Source of the DNA: Burkholderiaceae bacterium
GTDB lineage: Bacteria > Pseudomonadota > Gammaproteobacteria > Burkholderiales > Burkholderiaceae_D
DNA: 34,267 nucleotides
Assembly: GCA_031291325.1 (NCBI GenBank)
Contig: JARLJG010000007.1
Location: 1 to 34,267, forward strand
Reading direction: 5' to 3'
The translations under genes were made by a program, and so were the position numbers. Below the pieces are notes generated by a model. It was not told the DNA's origin, ran no database searches, and saw only the letters and a list, made by a program, of their open reading frames with translations. Of the stretch, positions 16,963-25,893 are shown in pieces (the stretch's first letter is position 1; each line of letters opens with the position of its first letter).

Positions 16963-18090
16963 ATGTTAATCAAAAAACTTATCGTTGCACTCGTTGGGTT
17001 GACTTGCACGGCTGCGGTGTTGGCCGACGATGTCAAGATCGGTATCGTCAGCGGCTTCACCGGACCGTTGGCCAAGACCACGATGGAAGGCGTCAACATG
17101 GCGCGCGGTTATATCGCGATGGTCAACGACCAGGGCGGCATCAACGGCAACAAGATCGTGCTGGCAACGCGGGACGACGGCTACGATCCGAAGAAGACGC
17201 CGATCATGGTGGAAGATATCATCACGCAAGACAACGTCGTCATGCTGGTCAGCTCGGCGGGCACGGCCAATACCGTTGCGATGATCAAAACCGGCGCGCT
17301 GGCCAAGCATAACGTGCCGCTGCTGGGCGTGTTCAGCGGGTCGGACGCGATTCGCGGGCCGGGCTCGGAAAATATCTTCCATACGCGCGCCAGCTACAAC
17401 GACGAAATCATGAAGATCGCCAGCGTGGTGTCGACGCTGGGATTGAAGAAGGTGGCGGTGCTGTATCAGGACGACGGCTTCGGCGCCGGCGTCAACGACA
17501 GCATCACCAAGGCGGCGGCCGAATACAAGTTCGATCCCTTCTTGCGGGTGCCGTACAAGCCGGGCGAAACCAACTTCGCCGCGCAGGCCAAGCAGATCAT
17601 CGATGCGCAGCCGCAGGCGATCTTCCTGATGGCGGTGCCGGATGCGGCGGTGCATTTCATGAAGGCCTACGACGCGCCGCGCGGCACTTCGCAAATCTAC
17701 ACGCTGTCGTTCGTGTCGTCGAAAGACTTGTTCGACGCCGCCGGCGACACCCGCACGCGCGGCATCGCGATCAGCCAGGTGGTGCCGAACCCGAACGCGG
17801 TGGCGCTGCCGCTGGCGCGCGATTACCAGGCCTTCCTGAAGACGCCCTATGCGCAGGGCGCCAAGTCCAGCCCGGTCAATTTCGAGTTCTATATGAACGT
17901 CCGGCTGGCGATGGCGGCGATCAAGATGGCCGGACCGAAGCCGACGCCGGACAAGGTGACGGCGGCGCTCAAGTCGATGCACGATTATAAGCTGGGCGGC
18001 TATACGATCGATTTCAGCGACACCAAACGGCGCGGCTCCGCGTTCCTGGACATTGCCGTGGTCGGCTACGGCGGACGCTTGTCGTTCTAG
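16963..18090 (+). CDS. LivJ-type ABC transporter substrate-binding protein, copy 1
   Basis: This is a 375-residue periplasmic binding protein of the Peripla_BP_6 (branched-chain amino acid/amide) family. A type I signal peptide (MLIKKLIVALVGLTCTAAVLA) precedes DDVKIGIVSGFTGP. The cysteine in the signal does not fit a lipobox. Family features include the GYIAMVNDQGGINGNKI strand-helix and the hinge strand GLKKVAVLYQDDGFG. Ligand class in this family spans amino acids, amides, aromatic acids and urea, and cannot be fixed here. A strong CAGGAGACAAG precedes the ATG. No permease or ATPase genes are next to it, so it must use a transporter encoded elsewhere or serve in sensing. Confidence 0.92.
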   Translation: MLIKKLIVALVGLTCTAAVLADDVKIGIVSGFTGPLAKTTMEGVNMARGYIAMVNDQGGINGNKIVLATRDDGYDPKKTPIMVEDIITQDNVVMLVSSAGTANTVAMIKTGALAKHNVPLLGVFSGSDAIRGPGSENIFHTRASYNDEIMKIASVVSTLGLKKVAVLYQDDGFGAGVNDSITKAAAEYKFDPFLRVPYKPGETNFAAQAKQIIDAQPQAIFLMAVPDAAVHFMKAYDAPRGTSQIYTLSFVSSKDLFDAAGDTRTRGIAISQVVPNPNAVALPLARDYQAFLKTPYAQGAKSSPVNFEFYMNVRLAMAAIKMAGPKPTPDKVTAALKSMHDYKLGGYTIDFSDTKRRGSAFLDIAVVGYGGRLSF

Positions 18091-18209
18091 GCGATTTTCG
18101 GCCGCCACGGTCGCGCCCGATCGTTCGACTATTGAATGATTCGGGCCGATTCGTGGCGATCGCGCCATTCACGCATCTCTAAAATATTTCCAAAAAAAGT
18201 GGAGACAAC

Positions 18210-19337
18210 ATGCTCACCCCAAAGCTTATCGCAGCGCTATTTGCGTTGACTTGCACGGCTGCAGCCTTGGCCGACGAGGTCAAGATCGGCGTCGTCGCCG
18301 GATTCACCGGGCCGATATCGAACACCGTGGTGGAGGCCGCCGACATGATGCGCGGCTATATCGCGATGGTCAACGACCAGGGCGGCATCAACGGCAACAA
18401 GATCGTGCTGGCAACGCGGGACGACAGTTACGATCCCAAGAAGACGCCGGGCATGGTGGAAGAAATCATCGAGCAAGACAATGTCGCCATGCTGGTCAAC
18501 TCGGTGGGAACGGGCAACACCGTCGCGCTGATCAAATCGGGCGTGCTGGCCAAACATGGCATGCCGCTGCTGGGCGTGTTCAGCGGCTCGGACGCGATTC
18601 GCGGGCCAGGCTCGGAAAATATCTTTCATACGCGCGCCAGCTATCACGACGAAATCATGAAGATCGCAAGCGTGGTGTCGACGCTGGGATTGAAGAAAGT
18701 AGCCGTGCTGTATCAGGACGACGGCCTCGGCGTCAGCGTCAACGACAGCATCACCAAGGCGGCTGCCGAATACAAGTTCGATCCCTTCCTGCGGGTGCCG
18801 TACAAGCCGGGCGAAACCGATTTCACTGCGCAGGCCAGGCAAATCGTCGATGCCCATCCGCAGGCGATCTTTCTGATGGCGGTGCCGGAAGCGGCGGTGC
18901 CTTTCATGAAGGCCTATGACGCGCCGCGCGGGGCCTCGCAAATCTACGCGCTGTCCTTCGTTTCCGCGAAGGATCTGTTCGACGCCGCCGGCGACGCGCG
19001 CGCCAGGGGCATCGCGATCAGCCAGGTGATGCCCAATCCGAATGCAGTCGCGCTGCCGCTGGCGAAGGACTTTCAGGCGTTTCTGAAGACTCCCTACGCG
19101 CATGGCGCAAAATCGAGTCCGAGGTTGTTTGAATTCTATCTGAACATCCGGCTGGCAATGGCGGCGCTCAAGATGGCAGGCCCGAAGCCGACGCCGGAGA
19201 AGGTGACGGCAGCGCTCAAATCGATGCACGACTATAAACTGGGCGGCTATACGATCGATTTCAGCGACACCAAGCGGCGCGGCTCGTCGTTCCTGGACAT
19301 TGGCGTGGTCGGCTACGGCGGACGCTTGTCGTTCTAG
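18210..19337 (+). CDS. LivJ-type ABC transporter substrate-binding protein, copy 2
   Basis: This is a second 375-residue binding protein, the same length as copy 1 with no gaps, and roughly 80-85% identical by eye. A signal peptide MLTPKLIAALFALTCTAAALA precedes DEVKIGVVAGFTGP. Differences cluster in segments expected to line the ligand cleft: GFTGPISNTVVEAAD against GFTGPLAKTTMEGVN, and NSVGTGNTV against SSAGTANTV. Long stretches elsewhere are unchanged. This pattern suggests duplication followed by a shift in ligand preference, which is inference. GTGGAGACAAC precedes the ATG. The 119-bp gap between the copies has no terminator, so co-transcription is likely. Confidence 0.92.
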   Translation: MLTPKLIAALFALTCTAAALADEVKIGVVAGFTGPISNTVVEAADMMRGYIAMVNDQGGINGNKIVLATRDDSYDPKKTPGMVEEIIEQDNVAMLVNSVGTGNTVALIKSGVLAKHGMPLLGVFSGSDAIRGPGSENIFHTRASYHDEIMKIASVVSTLGLKKVAVLYQDDGLGVSVNDSITKAAAEYKFDPFLRVPYKPGETDFTAQARQIVDAHPQAIFLMAVPEAAVPFMKAYDAPRGASQIYALSFVSAKDLFDAAGDARARGIAISQVMPNPNAVALPLAKDFQAFLKTPYAHGAKSSPRLFEFYLNIRLAMAALKMAGPKPTPEKVTAALKSMHDYKLGGYTIDFSDTKRRGSSFLDIGVVGYGGRLSF

Positions 19338-19347
19338 GAACTATCCC

Positions 19348-19448
19348 GTAGGGTGGGCAGATTTCTGCCCACGCGGTCGCTCCTTGTTCTACTCCGAAGG
19401 GTGTTGTGTGCCGTGCACCGCGTGGGCACAAACGCGTGCCCACCCTGC
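19348..19448. repeat. Palindromic dispersed repeat, family 2, inverted pair
   Basis: The left unit (19348-19377) starts GTAGGGTGGGCA and ends TGCCCACGCGGT. The right unit (19417-19448) starts ACCGCGTGGGCA and ends TGCCCACCCTGC, the inverted copy. Each unit is a hairpin by itself and the two can pair with each other. It lies 10 bp after the second binding-protein gene and before the 3' end of the FmdB-type gene, where it could end both transcripts. Confidence 0.85.
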
Positions 19449-19469
19449 GACTGCATCATTCCTCCCGCG

Positions 19470-19703
19470 TCAGTGCATCCCTTGCATGCCGCAACTGCCC
19501 GGCCCGCCCGGATGCCCGCACGAGCCGCACGGGCTGTCGGCGAATGCTGCGGATTGCGCGGACGAGCTTGGCGACGAAAAGACGGAAAGCTTCTTGTCCA
19601 GTTCGATAGAGTGGCAGCTCGGGCAATCGGGAATCGTGCTGGAACGCACCAGCGCTTCGAATTCATGGCCGCATTGCTTGCATGCGTATTCGTAGATCGG
19701 CAT
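19470..19703 (-). CDS. FmdB-family zinc-ribbon protein
   Basis: This 77-residue protein starts MPIYEYACKQCGHEFEALV, the standard FmdB/CxxC_CxxC_SSSS regulatory-domain opening. Zinc ligands are C8, C11, C27 and C30. A serine-rich linker (about 43-52) follows, then a glycine-cysteine tail with C59, C62 and C71. FmdB proteins were named from a putative regulator of formamidase, but the biochemical role is unsettled. GAAGGAAG precedes the ATG at 19703, and TTGCTT-18-TACAAT upstream is a candidate promoter. A longer frame extending to 20504 on this strand is only a shadow of the gene opposite. Confidence 0.93.
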   Translation of the reverse strand: MPIYEYACKQCGHEFEALVRSSTIPDCPSCHSIELDKKLSVFSSPSSSAQSAAFADSPCGSCGHPGGPGSCGMQGMH

Positions 19704-19752
19704 ATTGCTTCCTTCAAAAACGCTATTGTAACGCGGTGGACAAGCGCAAAGC

Positions 19753-19785
19753 AAAAAAGCCGGGGCTGCCGGTGTAGCGCCCGGC
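19753..19785 (-). terminator. Terminator-like hairpin upstream of the FmdB-type gene
   Basis: On the minus strand GCCGGG pairs with CCCGGC around an inner GCT/AGC pairing, and six T follow directly. It lies between the palindrome at 19788-19812 and the candidate promoter of the FmdB-type gene, so it could stop leftward transcription arising near draT. Confidence 0.4.
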
Positions 19786-19787
19786 AT

Positions 19788-19812
19788 TGTCGCAATCCGG
19801 CCAATTGCGACA
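19788..19812. promoter_or_regulatory. Inverted repeat between FmdB-type gene and draT
   Basis: TGTCGCAAT and ATTGCGACA form a perfect 9-bp inverted repeat with a 7-bp spacer (CCGGCCA), 72 bp before the draT start in a divergent gap. The size and symmetry suit a dimeric regulator. It is not a NifA site (TGT-N10-ACA) and I found no convincing sigma-54 promoter beside it. Confidence 0.45.
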
Positions 19813-19883
19813 TTTTTGTTGCCCGCGATGACCGTTGAGCACAAATTCGCCCCCTTCCCCCTCGGGTGCGTTTTTTGCTTGCC

Positions 19884-20723
19884 ATGTCGATCATGCCCAG
19901 CGAAATCTCCACCGACGACCCCGACGCCAGCATCGCCTTGCGCGGCCATAGCACCAACCTGGTCGGGGTGCCGACCGGCTTGCTCGCCAGCGTCGCCTTC
20001 AACGATTTCCCGCTGCCGCTGTGCATCAGCGGCACGCGGGAAGCGCATCGCAGCCTGTTCGAGCGCCTGAACACGCTGTCCGACCCGCATGAAGCGGGGC
20101 GGATTTTCCAGGATTACATGGCGCTGGTGTTCGACCTCGACCACGTGGTGGAGCAAAACGAGCGGCGCCGCTTCCGCGCCAGTTATATCCGGCTGTTGAA
20201 GGATTGGGGTTTCGATTCGAACACGCCGGCGGCGGCGGTGTTGAAGGGTTGGGTGGAGAGCCGCTTCGGCTTGTTCCCGACTTTCCACAAGGCGCCGATC
20301 CGCCGCTTCAATTCGTCGCAATGGATCGACTACACGGTGGAAAAAATGTCGGGCCGCTTCAACAATAATGCGATCCACATGCAACTGGATTTGCTGTACG
20401 AATTCTGCCAATGGATGCTGTTGCGCTTCCACTCGACCGGCAAGAAGCACATGCTGCTGTATCGCGGCACCAACGATTTGCGCGAGCAGCAACTGATCCA
20501 GCAAATCGATGCGCGCAACGCCATCGTGCGCTTGAACAACCTGGTGTCGTTCACGACGCAGCGCAGCATCGCCGACGAGTTCGGCGACACCATCATCGAG
20601 GCTGAAGTGCCGGTGGCCAAGCTATTGTTCTTCGACACGCTGCTGAGCGGTCACCCGTTGCGCGGCGAGGCCGAATGCCTGGTCATCGGCGGCGATTGCC
20701 GCGTCAAGCTTTCGTACTTGTGA
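19884..20723 (+). CDS. draT: NAD+--dinitrogen-reductase ADP-ribosyltransferase DraT
   Basis: This 279-residue protein matches DraT, which switches nitrogenase off by ADP-ribosylating the Fe protein (NifH) on an arginine when ammonium rises or energy falls. Recognisable DraT stretches are FPLPLCISGTREAHRSLFE, DSNTPAAAVLKGWVESRFGL and MQLDLLYEFCQW. The ADP-ribosyltransferase R-S-E features are present: R194 (LLYRGTND), S222-F-T and E262-A-E264. I chose the ATG at 19884; a GTG at 19866 or ATG at 19893 are alternatives and none has a good ribosome-binding site. draG follows after 8 bp, so the switch-off and switch-on enzymes share an operon. No nif gene is in the window. Confidence 0.93.
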   Translation: MSIMPSEISTDDPDASIALRGHSTNLVGVPTGLLASVAFNDFPLPLCISGTREAHRSLFERLNTLSDPHEAGRIFQDYMALVFDLDHVVEQNERRRFRASYIRLLKDWGFDSNTPAAAVLKGWVESRFGLFPTFHKAPIRRFNSSQWIDYTVEKMSGRFNNNAIHMQLDLLYEFCQWMLLRFHSTGKKHMLLYRGTNDLREQQLIQQIDARNAIVRLNNLVSFTTQRSIADEFGDTIIEAEVPVAKLLFFDTLLSGHPLRGEAECLVIGGDCRVKLSYL

Positions 20724-20731
20724 CGGATACC

Positions 20732-21637
20732 ATGAATACTCCACTTGCACCCAGCCTGCACAGCCGCGCATTCGGCGCCTACCTTGGCCTGGCCGTCGGC
20801 GACGCGCTGGGCGCGACGGTGGAGTTCATGCTGCCGCAAGAGATCCGCCTTCAGTACGGCACGCACCGCGAGATCGTCGGCGGCGGCTGGCTCAAGCTGA
20901 AGGCGGGCCGCGTGACCGACGATACCGAGATGTCGCTGGCGCTGGGGCGCGCGCTGCTCGCTGGCGGCGGCTGGGACGCGCGTGCGGCCGCGGATTCCTT
21001 CGTCGACTGGTTGAAGAGCCGGCCGATCGATGTCGGCAACACTTGCCGGCGCGGCATCCGCCGCTACATGCTGGACGGCAGCTTGAGCGGGCCGCCGTGC
21101 GAGGGCGACGCCGGCAACGGCGCGGCCATGCGCAACCTGCCGCTGGTGCTGGCGACGCTGCATGACGGCGATGCCTTCCGCCAACAAACGCTGGAGCAGG
21201 CGCATCTGACCCACCATCATCCGCTGTCGGATGCGGGCACGCTGGCGCTGGGCGAGATGACACGGGTTTTGCTGCTGGGCGGCGATGCGGCGGGCTGCCG
21301 GCCGGCGGTCGATGCCTTGCTGGCGGCGCAACCGAAGTTCCGCTTCGATCCGTATCCGGGGCGCGCGTCGGGTTATATCATCGACACGCTGCAAACGGTG
21401 CTGCACCAGTTCTTCAACACGCGCTCGTTCGAGGCGTTGCTGGTGGACACCGTCAATTGCGGCGAGGATGCCGACACCACCGGCGCCATCGCCGGCATGC
21501 TGGGCGGCGCGCTGTACGGGGCCGACGCTATTCCCAGGCGCTGGATCGCCAGGCTCGATGCGCACATCGTCGCCGAGATCCGGCTGCAGGTCGACGGCTT
21601 GCTGCGGCTGGCGGGCTTTAGCCGACTAGCTGGTTAG
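20732..21637 (+). CDS. draG: ADP-ribosyl-dinitrogen reductase hydrolase DraG
   Basis: This 301-residue enzyme removes ADP-ribose from NifH and reactivates nitrogenase. The binuclear-metal ADP-ribosylglycohydrolase motifs are in place: [15 protein letters not shown] (about 18-32), VTDDTEM with TDDT at 62-65, [11 protein letters not shown] (128-138) and [20 protein letters not shown] with DADTT at 246-250. Length is normal for DraG. The start at 20732 lies 8 bp after the draT stop. Its 3' end overlaps the 3' end of the opposing chemoreceptor gene by 12 bp, so there is no room for a terminator between them. Confidence 0.94.
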   Translation: MNTPLAPSLHSRAFGAYLGLAVGDALGATVEFMLPQEIRLQYGTHREIVGGGWLKLKAGRVTDDTEMSLALGRALLAGGGWDARAAADSFVDWLKSRPIDVGNTCRRGIRRYMLDGSLSGPPCEGDAGNGAAMRNLPLVLATLHDGDAFRQQTLEQAHLTHHHPLSDAGTLALGEMTRVLLLGGDAAGCRPAVDALLAAQPKFRFDPYPGRASGYIIDTLQTVLHQFFNTRSFEALLVDTVNCGEDADTTGAIAGMLGGALYGADAIPRRWIARLDAHIVAEIRLQVDGLLRLAGFSRLAG

Positions 21638-23239
21638 CGCAAGCCGTCGGCCGCTTGCCGGCAACGCCACCTGCGGCGCGCGCGCCTGCTGGGCGCGCTC
21701 GTCGAGTTTGAATACGCTGACCACCTGGAACAGATTTCCGGCCTGCTCCTGCATGCTTTGCGCAGCCGCTGCGGCTTCTTCCACCAGGGCCGCGTTTTGC
21801 TGGGTGACGCTATCCATCTGGATGATCGCCTGGTTGATCTGCTCGATGCCGGAACTCTGCTCGTCGCTGGCGGCGTTGATCTCGCCCATGATGTCGGTGA
21901 CGCGCCGCACGCATTCGACGATTTCGGTCATGGTCGCGCCGGCCTGGTCGACCAGCTTGCCGCCGGCCTCGACCTTGTCGACCGAGTCGCCGATCAGGGT
22001 CTTGATCTCCCTGGCGGCGGCAGCCGAACGCTGCGCCAGGCTGCGCACTTCCGCTGCGACCACCGCAAAGCCGCGCCCCTGTTCGCCGGCGCGCGCCGCT
22101 TCCACCGCCGCATTCAAGGCCAGGATATTGGTCTGGAAGGCAATGCCGTCGATGACGGCGATGATGTCGACGATTTTTTTCGACGATTCGTTGATCGAGC
22201 CCATCGTCTGCACCACTTGCGAGACCACCGTTCCGCCCTTGACGGCGACCTCGGAGGCGGCGCGCGCGAGCTGGTTGGCTTGCCGTGCATTGTCCGCATT
22301 TTGCTTGACCGTGCTGGACAGCTCTTCCATCGACGATGCCGTCTCTTCCAGGGAACCGGCCTGCAATTCGGTGCGCGCCGACAGGTCCATGTTGCCGGCG
22401 GCGATCTGGCCGGAGGCGGTGACGATGGCATCGGTGCCGCTGCGCACTTCGCCGACGATGCGCTGCAGGCTGTCGTTCATTTCCTTGAGCGCGCCGATCA
22501 GCTGGCCGGTTTCGTCGCGCGATTTCACGGTGATCGACGCCGTCAGGTCGCCGTCGGCCACCCCGCGCGCCAGCGCCACCGCTTCGTGCATCGGCCTGGT
22601 GATGCCGCGCGTCAGATACCACGCGCACAAGCAGCCGAATGCCAGGAACAACAGTATCAGGGAACTAACCAGGATCTTGCTGTCTTGCGCCACATCGTCG
22701 ACATGCTTGCTCAGGTCGTCGACCTGACTTTTTTGATAGTCCAGATAATCCAGCACACTCTTCTTGTAGGCTTCCGATTCGGGGACGAATTGCGCAAACA
22801 ATTTCGTCACCTCGTCGCTTTTCCCATCCTTTTTCGCCGCATTGATCTGGTCGCGCGTCGCAATGTAGGCTTTTCTGGCCGCAGCGATGATTTCCAAGAG
22901 CTCCTTTTCTTTGGGCGTATCGACATGGGCCTCCACGTATTTCTGTATGTCGTTGTTGCGCGCAGTGGAACCCTTAATATCGGCGCCGAAAAACTCGGCC
23001 AGAGAAGGATCGCTGCTTTTTGCAATCGCCAAGGTGCGGTTCATTCCCGCAACGACAATGCGATTCCATTCCTCGGTCATGCGTTCCTTGGTCAGCGGTT
23101 CCTGCATCATCGCCTTGGTTGTCGCCGCCACTTCGGAGAGGCACCACAAGCCGATCGATGAAGAGATCGTCGCCACCAGCATCACCACGAAAAAGCCGAT
23201 GCCCAAGCGCGCGCCGATTTGCAAATCCTGAATCTTCAT
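21626..23239 (-). CDS. Methyl-accepting chemotaxis protein with four-helix-bundle sensor
   Basis: This 537-residue receptor has TM1 at about 12-33, a periplasmic helical sensor at 34-188 (4HB_MCP type, starting [19 protein letters not shown]), TM2 at about 189-209 and HAMP at about 211-263 ([19 protein letters not shown]). A standard signalling domain follows, with the adaptation-type segment [13 protein letters not shown] and the tip [20 protein letters not shown]. The protein ends RRLALTS, so it lacks the CheR-docking pentapeptide and may rely on receptors such as the Aer homologue for adaptation. The ligand is unknown. TTGAAT-17-GATAGT upstream is a possible promoter. The gap 23240-23501 holds the rest of its promoter region and nothing else I can support. 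Confidence 0.94.
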   Translation of the reverse strand: MKIQDLQIGARLGIGFFVVMLVATISSSIGLWCLSEVAATTKAMMQEPLTKERMTEEWNRIVVAGMNRTLAIAKSSDPSLAEFFGADIKGSTARNNDIQKYVEAHVDTPKEKELLEIIAAARKAYIATRDQINAAKKDGKSDEVTKLFAQFVPESEAYKKSVLDYLDYQKSQVDDLSKHVDDVAQDSKILVSSLILLFLAFGCLCAWYLTRGITRPMHEAVALARGVADGDLTASITVKSRDETGQLIGALKEMNDSLQRIVGEVRSGTDAIVTASGQIAAGNMDLSARTELQAGSLEETASSMEELSSTVKQNADNARQANQLARAASEVAVKGGTVVSQVVQTMGSINESSKKIVDIIAVIDGIAFQTNILALNAAVEAARAGEQGRGFAVVAAEVRSLAQRSAAAAREIKTLIGDSVDKVEAGGKLVDQAGATMTEIVECVRRVTDIMGEINAASDEQSSGIEQINQAIIQMDSVTQQNAALVEEAAAAAQSMQEQAGNLFQVVSVFKLDERAQQARAPQVALPASGRRLALTS

Positions 23240-23501
23240 ATTTTTCCCGAGCGCAAAATTGTATTTTCATAGAACAACTTTACTATCGCCTAAAATGAAC
23301 GGAGATTCAAGCATTTGTGCTCAATTATTGTGCGTTATCGCAAAATATGGCGCGCCGAGGCGCGATAATGGGGATTTCCCCGCAACAAGCCCGCAATTGC
23401 CAATGCAGGACGACTTTATCTCCTCCACCATGACCGGCTGCGGGCGGTGGCCTTGAGCGCATCCCTAAAAATTGCCAAAAGTGTCAGAGCTTGCACCGCG
23501 C

Positions 23502-23726
23502 TCAACCTGCCTTGCCGGTGGTCGCTTGCGCCAGAACTTTTTCCAGCACGGCCAGATAGGTTTTTGCTTCGGCGGCAATCGCGTCTGCCGTTTTCTTTTT
23601 ATCGACGATCAATACGTACTTGTTGATTGCCACCGTCTTTTCCTGCCGCACCACCATCTCCGCGACCGGCCGCGAATCCAGGCCGGATTTCGGATGCAAG
23701 AAAAAAGGTGAATTGCCGCCCGCCAT
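23502..23726 (-). CDS. Small hypothetical protein, possibly a gene remnant
   Basis: This is a 74-residue frame starting MAGGNSPFFLHPKSG and ending LEKVLAQATTGKAG. The C-terminal half (INKYVLIVDKKKTADAIAAEAKTYLAVLEKVL) reads like a real strand-helix segment with normal codon use, while the N-terminal third is less convincing. GAGG lies five bases before the ATG. It could be an intact small gene or the tail of a decayed longer gene. I do not recognise a family. Confidence 0.4.
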   Translation of the reverse strand: MAGGNSPFFLHPKSGLDSRPVAEMVVRQEKTVAINKYVLIVDKKKTADAIAAEAKTYLAVLEKVLAQATTGKAG

Positions 23727-23896
23727 ATGACCTCAGCCAAAATGTCGACACGCATGCAGACCGTTGCGCTTCTTCACGTTGGGGGTAAGCTTGTGGCAAG
23801 CAGGGGAAAGCCAATGCCTGTTGCTGGAATCGGTTGCTGGAATCAAGTGCGCATATCAATAAGGCGCGGCCACCGCGCCCGCCCCCAACGCGTCAC

Positions 23897-24097
23897 TCAT
23901 TTGCGGTTGATCTCGATGTTTTCCTTGGTGCCGCTATTCGACACCGCAACCATGATGCCGATACCTAACGCAATCACGATGCCGATCAATGTCCAGGTTG
24001 CACCGATCTCGGCCAAAATCCCGGTCTTCCATAGCGCCGCCAAAATGCCGCAAATCAAGACGACAAAACCAACCAGATACATGCCCGCCCATTTCAT
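23897..24097 (-). CDS. Small two-helix membrane protein
   Basis: This is a 66-residue protein. Two hydrophobic helices (MYLVGFVVLICGILAAL at about 6-22 and WTLIGIVIALGIGIMVAV at about 34-51) are joined by a short loop, with a polar tail SGTKENIEINRK. A strong AGGAGA precedes the ATG at 24097, which supports this start over a longer frame to 24277. It probably sits in the inner membrane; function is unknown. Confidence 0.8.
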   Translation of the reverse strand: MKWAGMYLVGFVVLICGILAALWKTGILAEIGATWTLIGIVIALGIGIMVAVSNSGTKENIEINRK

Positions 24098-24455
24098 CGC
24101 CACTCTCCTGAAGGAACCAGATCCGCAAAACCGCGCGCGTGCACAAAAATGTCGCCAGCCAGTGCGCCATCGGGATATGTGCAGCATGCCCGCCCAAACT
24201 GACGCCGTCTGTGCACTGGCGCACGATGAAAGCGGCAAGACCCGGAAAAGTCGCCGACAGTTCCTTTTGGATAACATTGAAAACTAGAGGGGAGCCTCTT
24301 CAAGCGCGCGTGCAGACCTGCCCCGTAATGGGGTAAAATGGCGTGGTCAAGTTTTTAATCGAGGGCAAGGCGCGCTACGGTGCCTGCCCAAAAGTGAGAG
24401 CACGACTGGGATACAATCCCAATAACGACGTTGCATTGAAAATAGGAGACTTTCG

Positions 24456-24491
24456 ATGCCGCGCACCTTCTCCCAGCCGTCCGTTCGGTAG
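24456..24491 (+). CDS. Possible 11-codon leader ORF
   Basis: A strong AGGAGAC lies before an ATG that opens MPRTFSQPSVR and stops at 24491, 54 bp before the phasin-like gene. It could be a leader peptide or chance. The wider gap 24098-24545 also holds two small hairpins (CCCCGTAATGGGG near 24320 and TGGGATACAATCCCA near 24407) and no longer gene that I can support. Confidence 0.2.
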   Translation: MPRTFSQPSVR

Positions 24492-24545
24492 CGCACAGTC
24501 ACGCGCAATCCGGCAGCACACAATGCATATCATTCTGGGGGAATC

Positions 24546-24998
24546 ATGATTTCAAATACAGTACCATTTACGCCAAGTCGCGCGCTGCTATCCAACCTGA
24601 CCGAACTGGTCGCCTTCGGCACCGAAGCGGCGCAGCAAAACATCGCCCAGGTTCAAAAGGCCACGGCCCTGTCGCAAACCCTCCTCCCCAAGGCAGCGCA
24701 ACTGCACTCGCTGGACGGCGCGAACCAATTCACGCTGGCGCACCTTGCGGCAATGACCGCGCTGTCGACCGAACAGACGCAGGCCAACGTCAACGCCGTC
24801 TTCGACGTTTTTCGCCACGCCTACGCAGGCTTGGTCGGCTTTGGCATTCTGCCCAATTCCATCATTGCGTCGGCCAAGTTCGAACGCACGCTGAGCGACT
24901 ACCAGGACCGCACGCTTGAAATGACGGAACAGGCCAATGCCGCCATCGCACAGCGCGTCGCCCAGCTTGGCGCAGGCTGCAGGGTGGAAGCGGCCTAG
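24546..24998 (+). CDS. Phasin-like helical protein
   Basis: This is a 150-residue, almost wholly helical protein rich in Ala, Gln and Leu, with no signal peptide and no membrane segment. The layout (NLTELVAFGTEAAQQNIAQV, a mid-protein helix, then TEQANAAIAQRVAQLG) resembles short phasins that coat polyhydroxybutyrate granules, common in betaproteobacteria. The match is by general character, not a firm motif, so another helical protein is possible. GGGGGA precedes the ATG. No pha genes are nearby. Confidence 0.65.
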   Translation: MISNTVPFTPSRALLSNLTELVAFGTEAAQQNIAQVQKATALSQTLLPKAAQLHSLDGANQFTLAHLAAMTALSTEQTQANVNAVFDVFRHAYAGLVGFGILPNSIIASAKFERTLSDYQDRTLEMTEQANAAIAQRVAQLGAGCRVEAA

Positions 24999-25033
24999 CA
25001 TTACCGCCATGTATTTTTCGACGTAGGGGTATC

Positions 25034-25083
25034 AGATCGCATCGCGATCTGGCGCGACAATAAGGCGGCGTCTTGCGCCGCCT
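25034..25083. terminator. Two hairpins downstream of the phasin-like gene
   Basis: AGATCGC-ATC-GCGATCT (25034-25050) and AGGCGGCG-TCTTG-CGCCGCCT (25063-25083) are perfect stems within 90 bp of the stop codon. No T run follows either. Together they probably form the 3' end of the transcript. The rest of the 305-bp gap 24999-25303 contains no supported gene. Confidence 0.45.
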
Positions 25084-25303
25084 GGCGCGGTTTCATCCTT
25101 TATCCCCCGGTCCGAATGTGATACGATAGACCCTCATTTTAATGGCTTCAAGGCGTCAGGAATGTCGGATCGGCATCCCGCGCAGCAGCGGCGCACAGAC
25201 TATTCAATGGCATTTTCACAAGATGGGCAGCGCGGCCGTGGCCACTACTCGTGCCACGTGTGACGGCTTTATTCCCTCTACCATTTCATCGTTAAAGAGC
25301 AAC

Positions 25304-25846
25304 ATGGGTAACAGTAAACTTTATTTTGCCGTTCTTTTCGCCGTGGCGGCGGCGGCTCCGCTGGTTCATGCGGACGAATTTCTGGACGCGGATTTGCGGC
25401 CGCTGGGCGCGCCTGACACTTCGTTGTGCGGCTTCGATGTCAATCGCACGCCGGTCAGTTTGATCCTCAACAAGATGGGCGAGCCGACCACGCGCACGGC
25501 GGCGCCGGAAGAGCCGCGCCACGTCACCTATACCTGGACCAAGGGACCGCTGAGCATCCGCATTTCCACCTACACCCTGCCCGGCTACGAGAGCAAGCCG
25601 CCGGCATCGATCGAGGTCGAAGGCAGCGACCCCGGCAAGGTGTGCGCGACCGGACGCGGCATCGCGCTGGGCGACTCGGTCGATTATGCATTGAAATTGT
25701 ATGGCAAGAACCACGACACCTTCCCTTACAGCGGCGACGAAGCGTACAACTTCAAGTGGCCGCGCGCCGTCAACGTGCTGCTGTCGCTGACCAAGGACAA
25801 GAACGCCCACATCAAGCGCATTACGCTGAGCGGTAAACTGCAGTAA
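25304..25846 (+). CDS. Secreted or periplasmic protein of unknown function
   Basis: This is a 180-residue protein. A signal peptide (MGNSKLYFAVLFAVAAAAPLVHA) is followed by DEFLDADLRPLG. The mature part has two cysteines (in SLCGFDVNRTP and GKVCATGRGI) that could form a disulfide, and alternating strand-like segments (RHVTYTWTKGPLSIRISTYTL is quoted only in part). The segment GIALGDSVDYALKLYGKNHD resembles the repeated hairpin found in small lipoprotein-like or SmpA-type folds, where GDS..V...LG marks a helix, but I would not assign it. The ATG at 25304 has AAGAG upstream and directly begins the signal peptide; a longer frame from 25142 lacks one. Confidence 0.75.
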   Translation: MGNSKLYFAVLFAVAAAAPLVHADEFLDADLRPLGAPDTSLCGFDVNRTPVSLILNKMGEPTTRTAAPEEPRHVTYTWTKGPLSIRISTYTLPGYESKPPASIEVEGSDPGKVCATGRGIALGDSVDYALKLYGKNHDTFPYSGDEAYNFKWPRAVNVLLSLTKDKNAHIKRITLSGKLQ

Positions 25847-25893
25847 CCAACGGGCGCTGCGACACGCGCCCATGCACTGATCCACCACACAAT

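Noticed and set aside
23599-23859. An 86-codon minus-strand frame
   Set aside because: It lies in another frame over the small gene at 23502-23726 and translates to low-complexity sequence without a ribosome-binding site.
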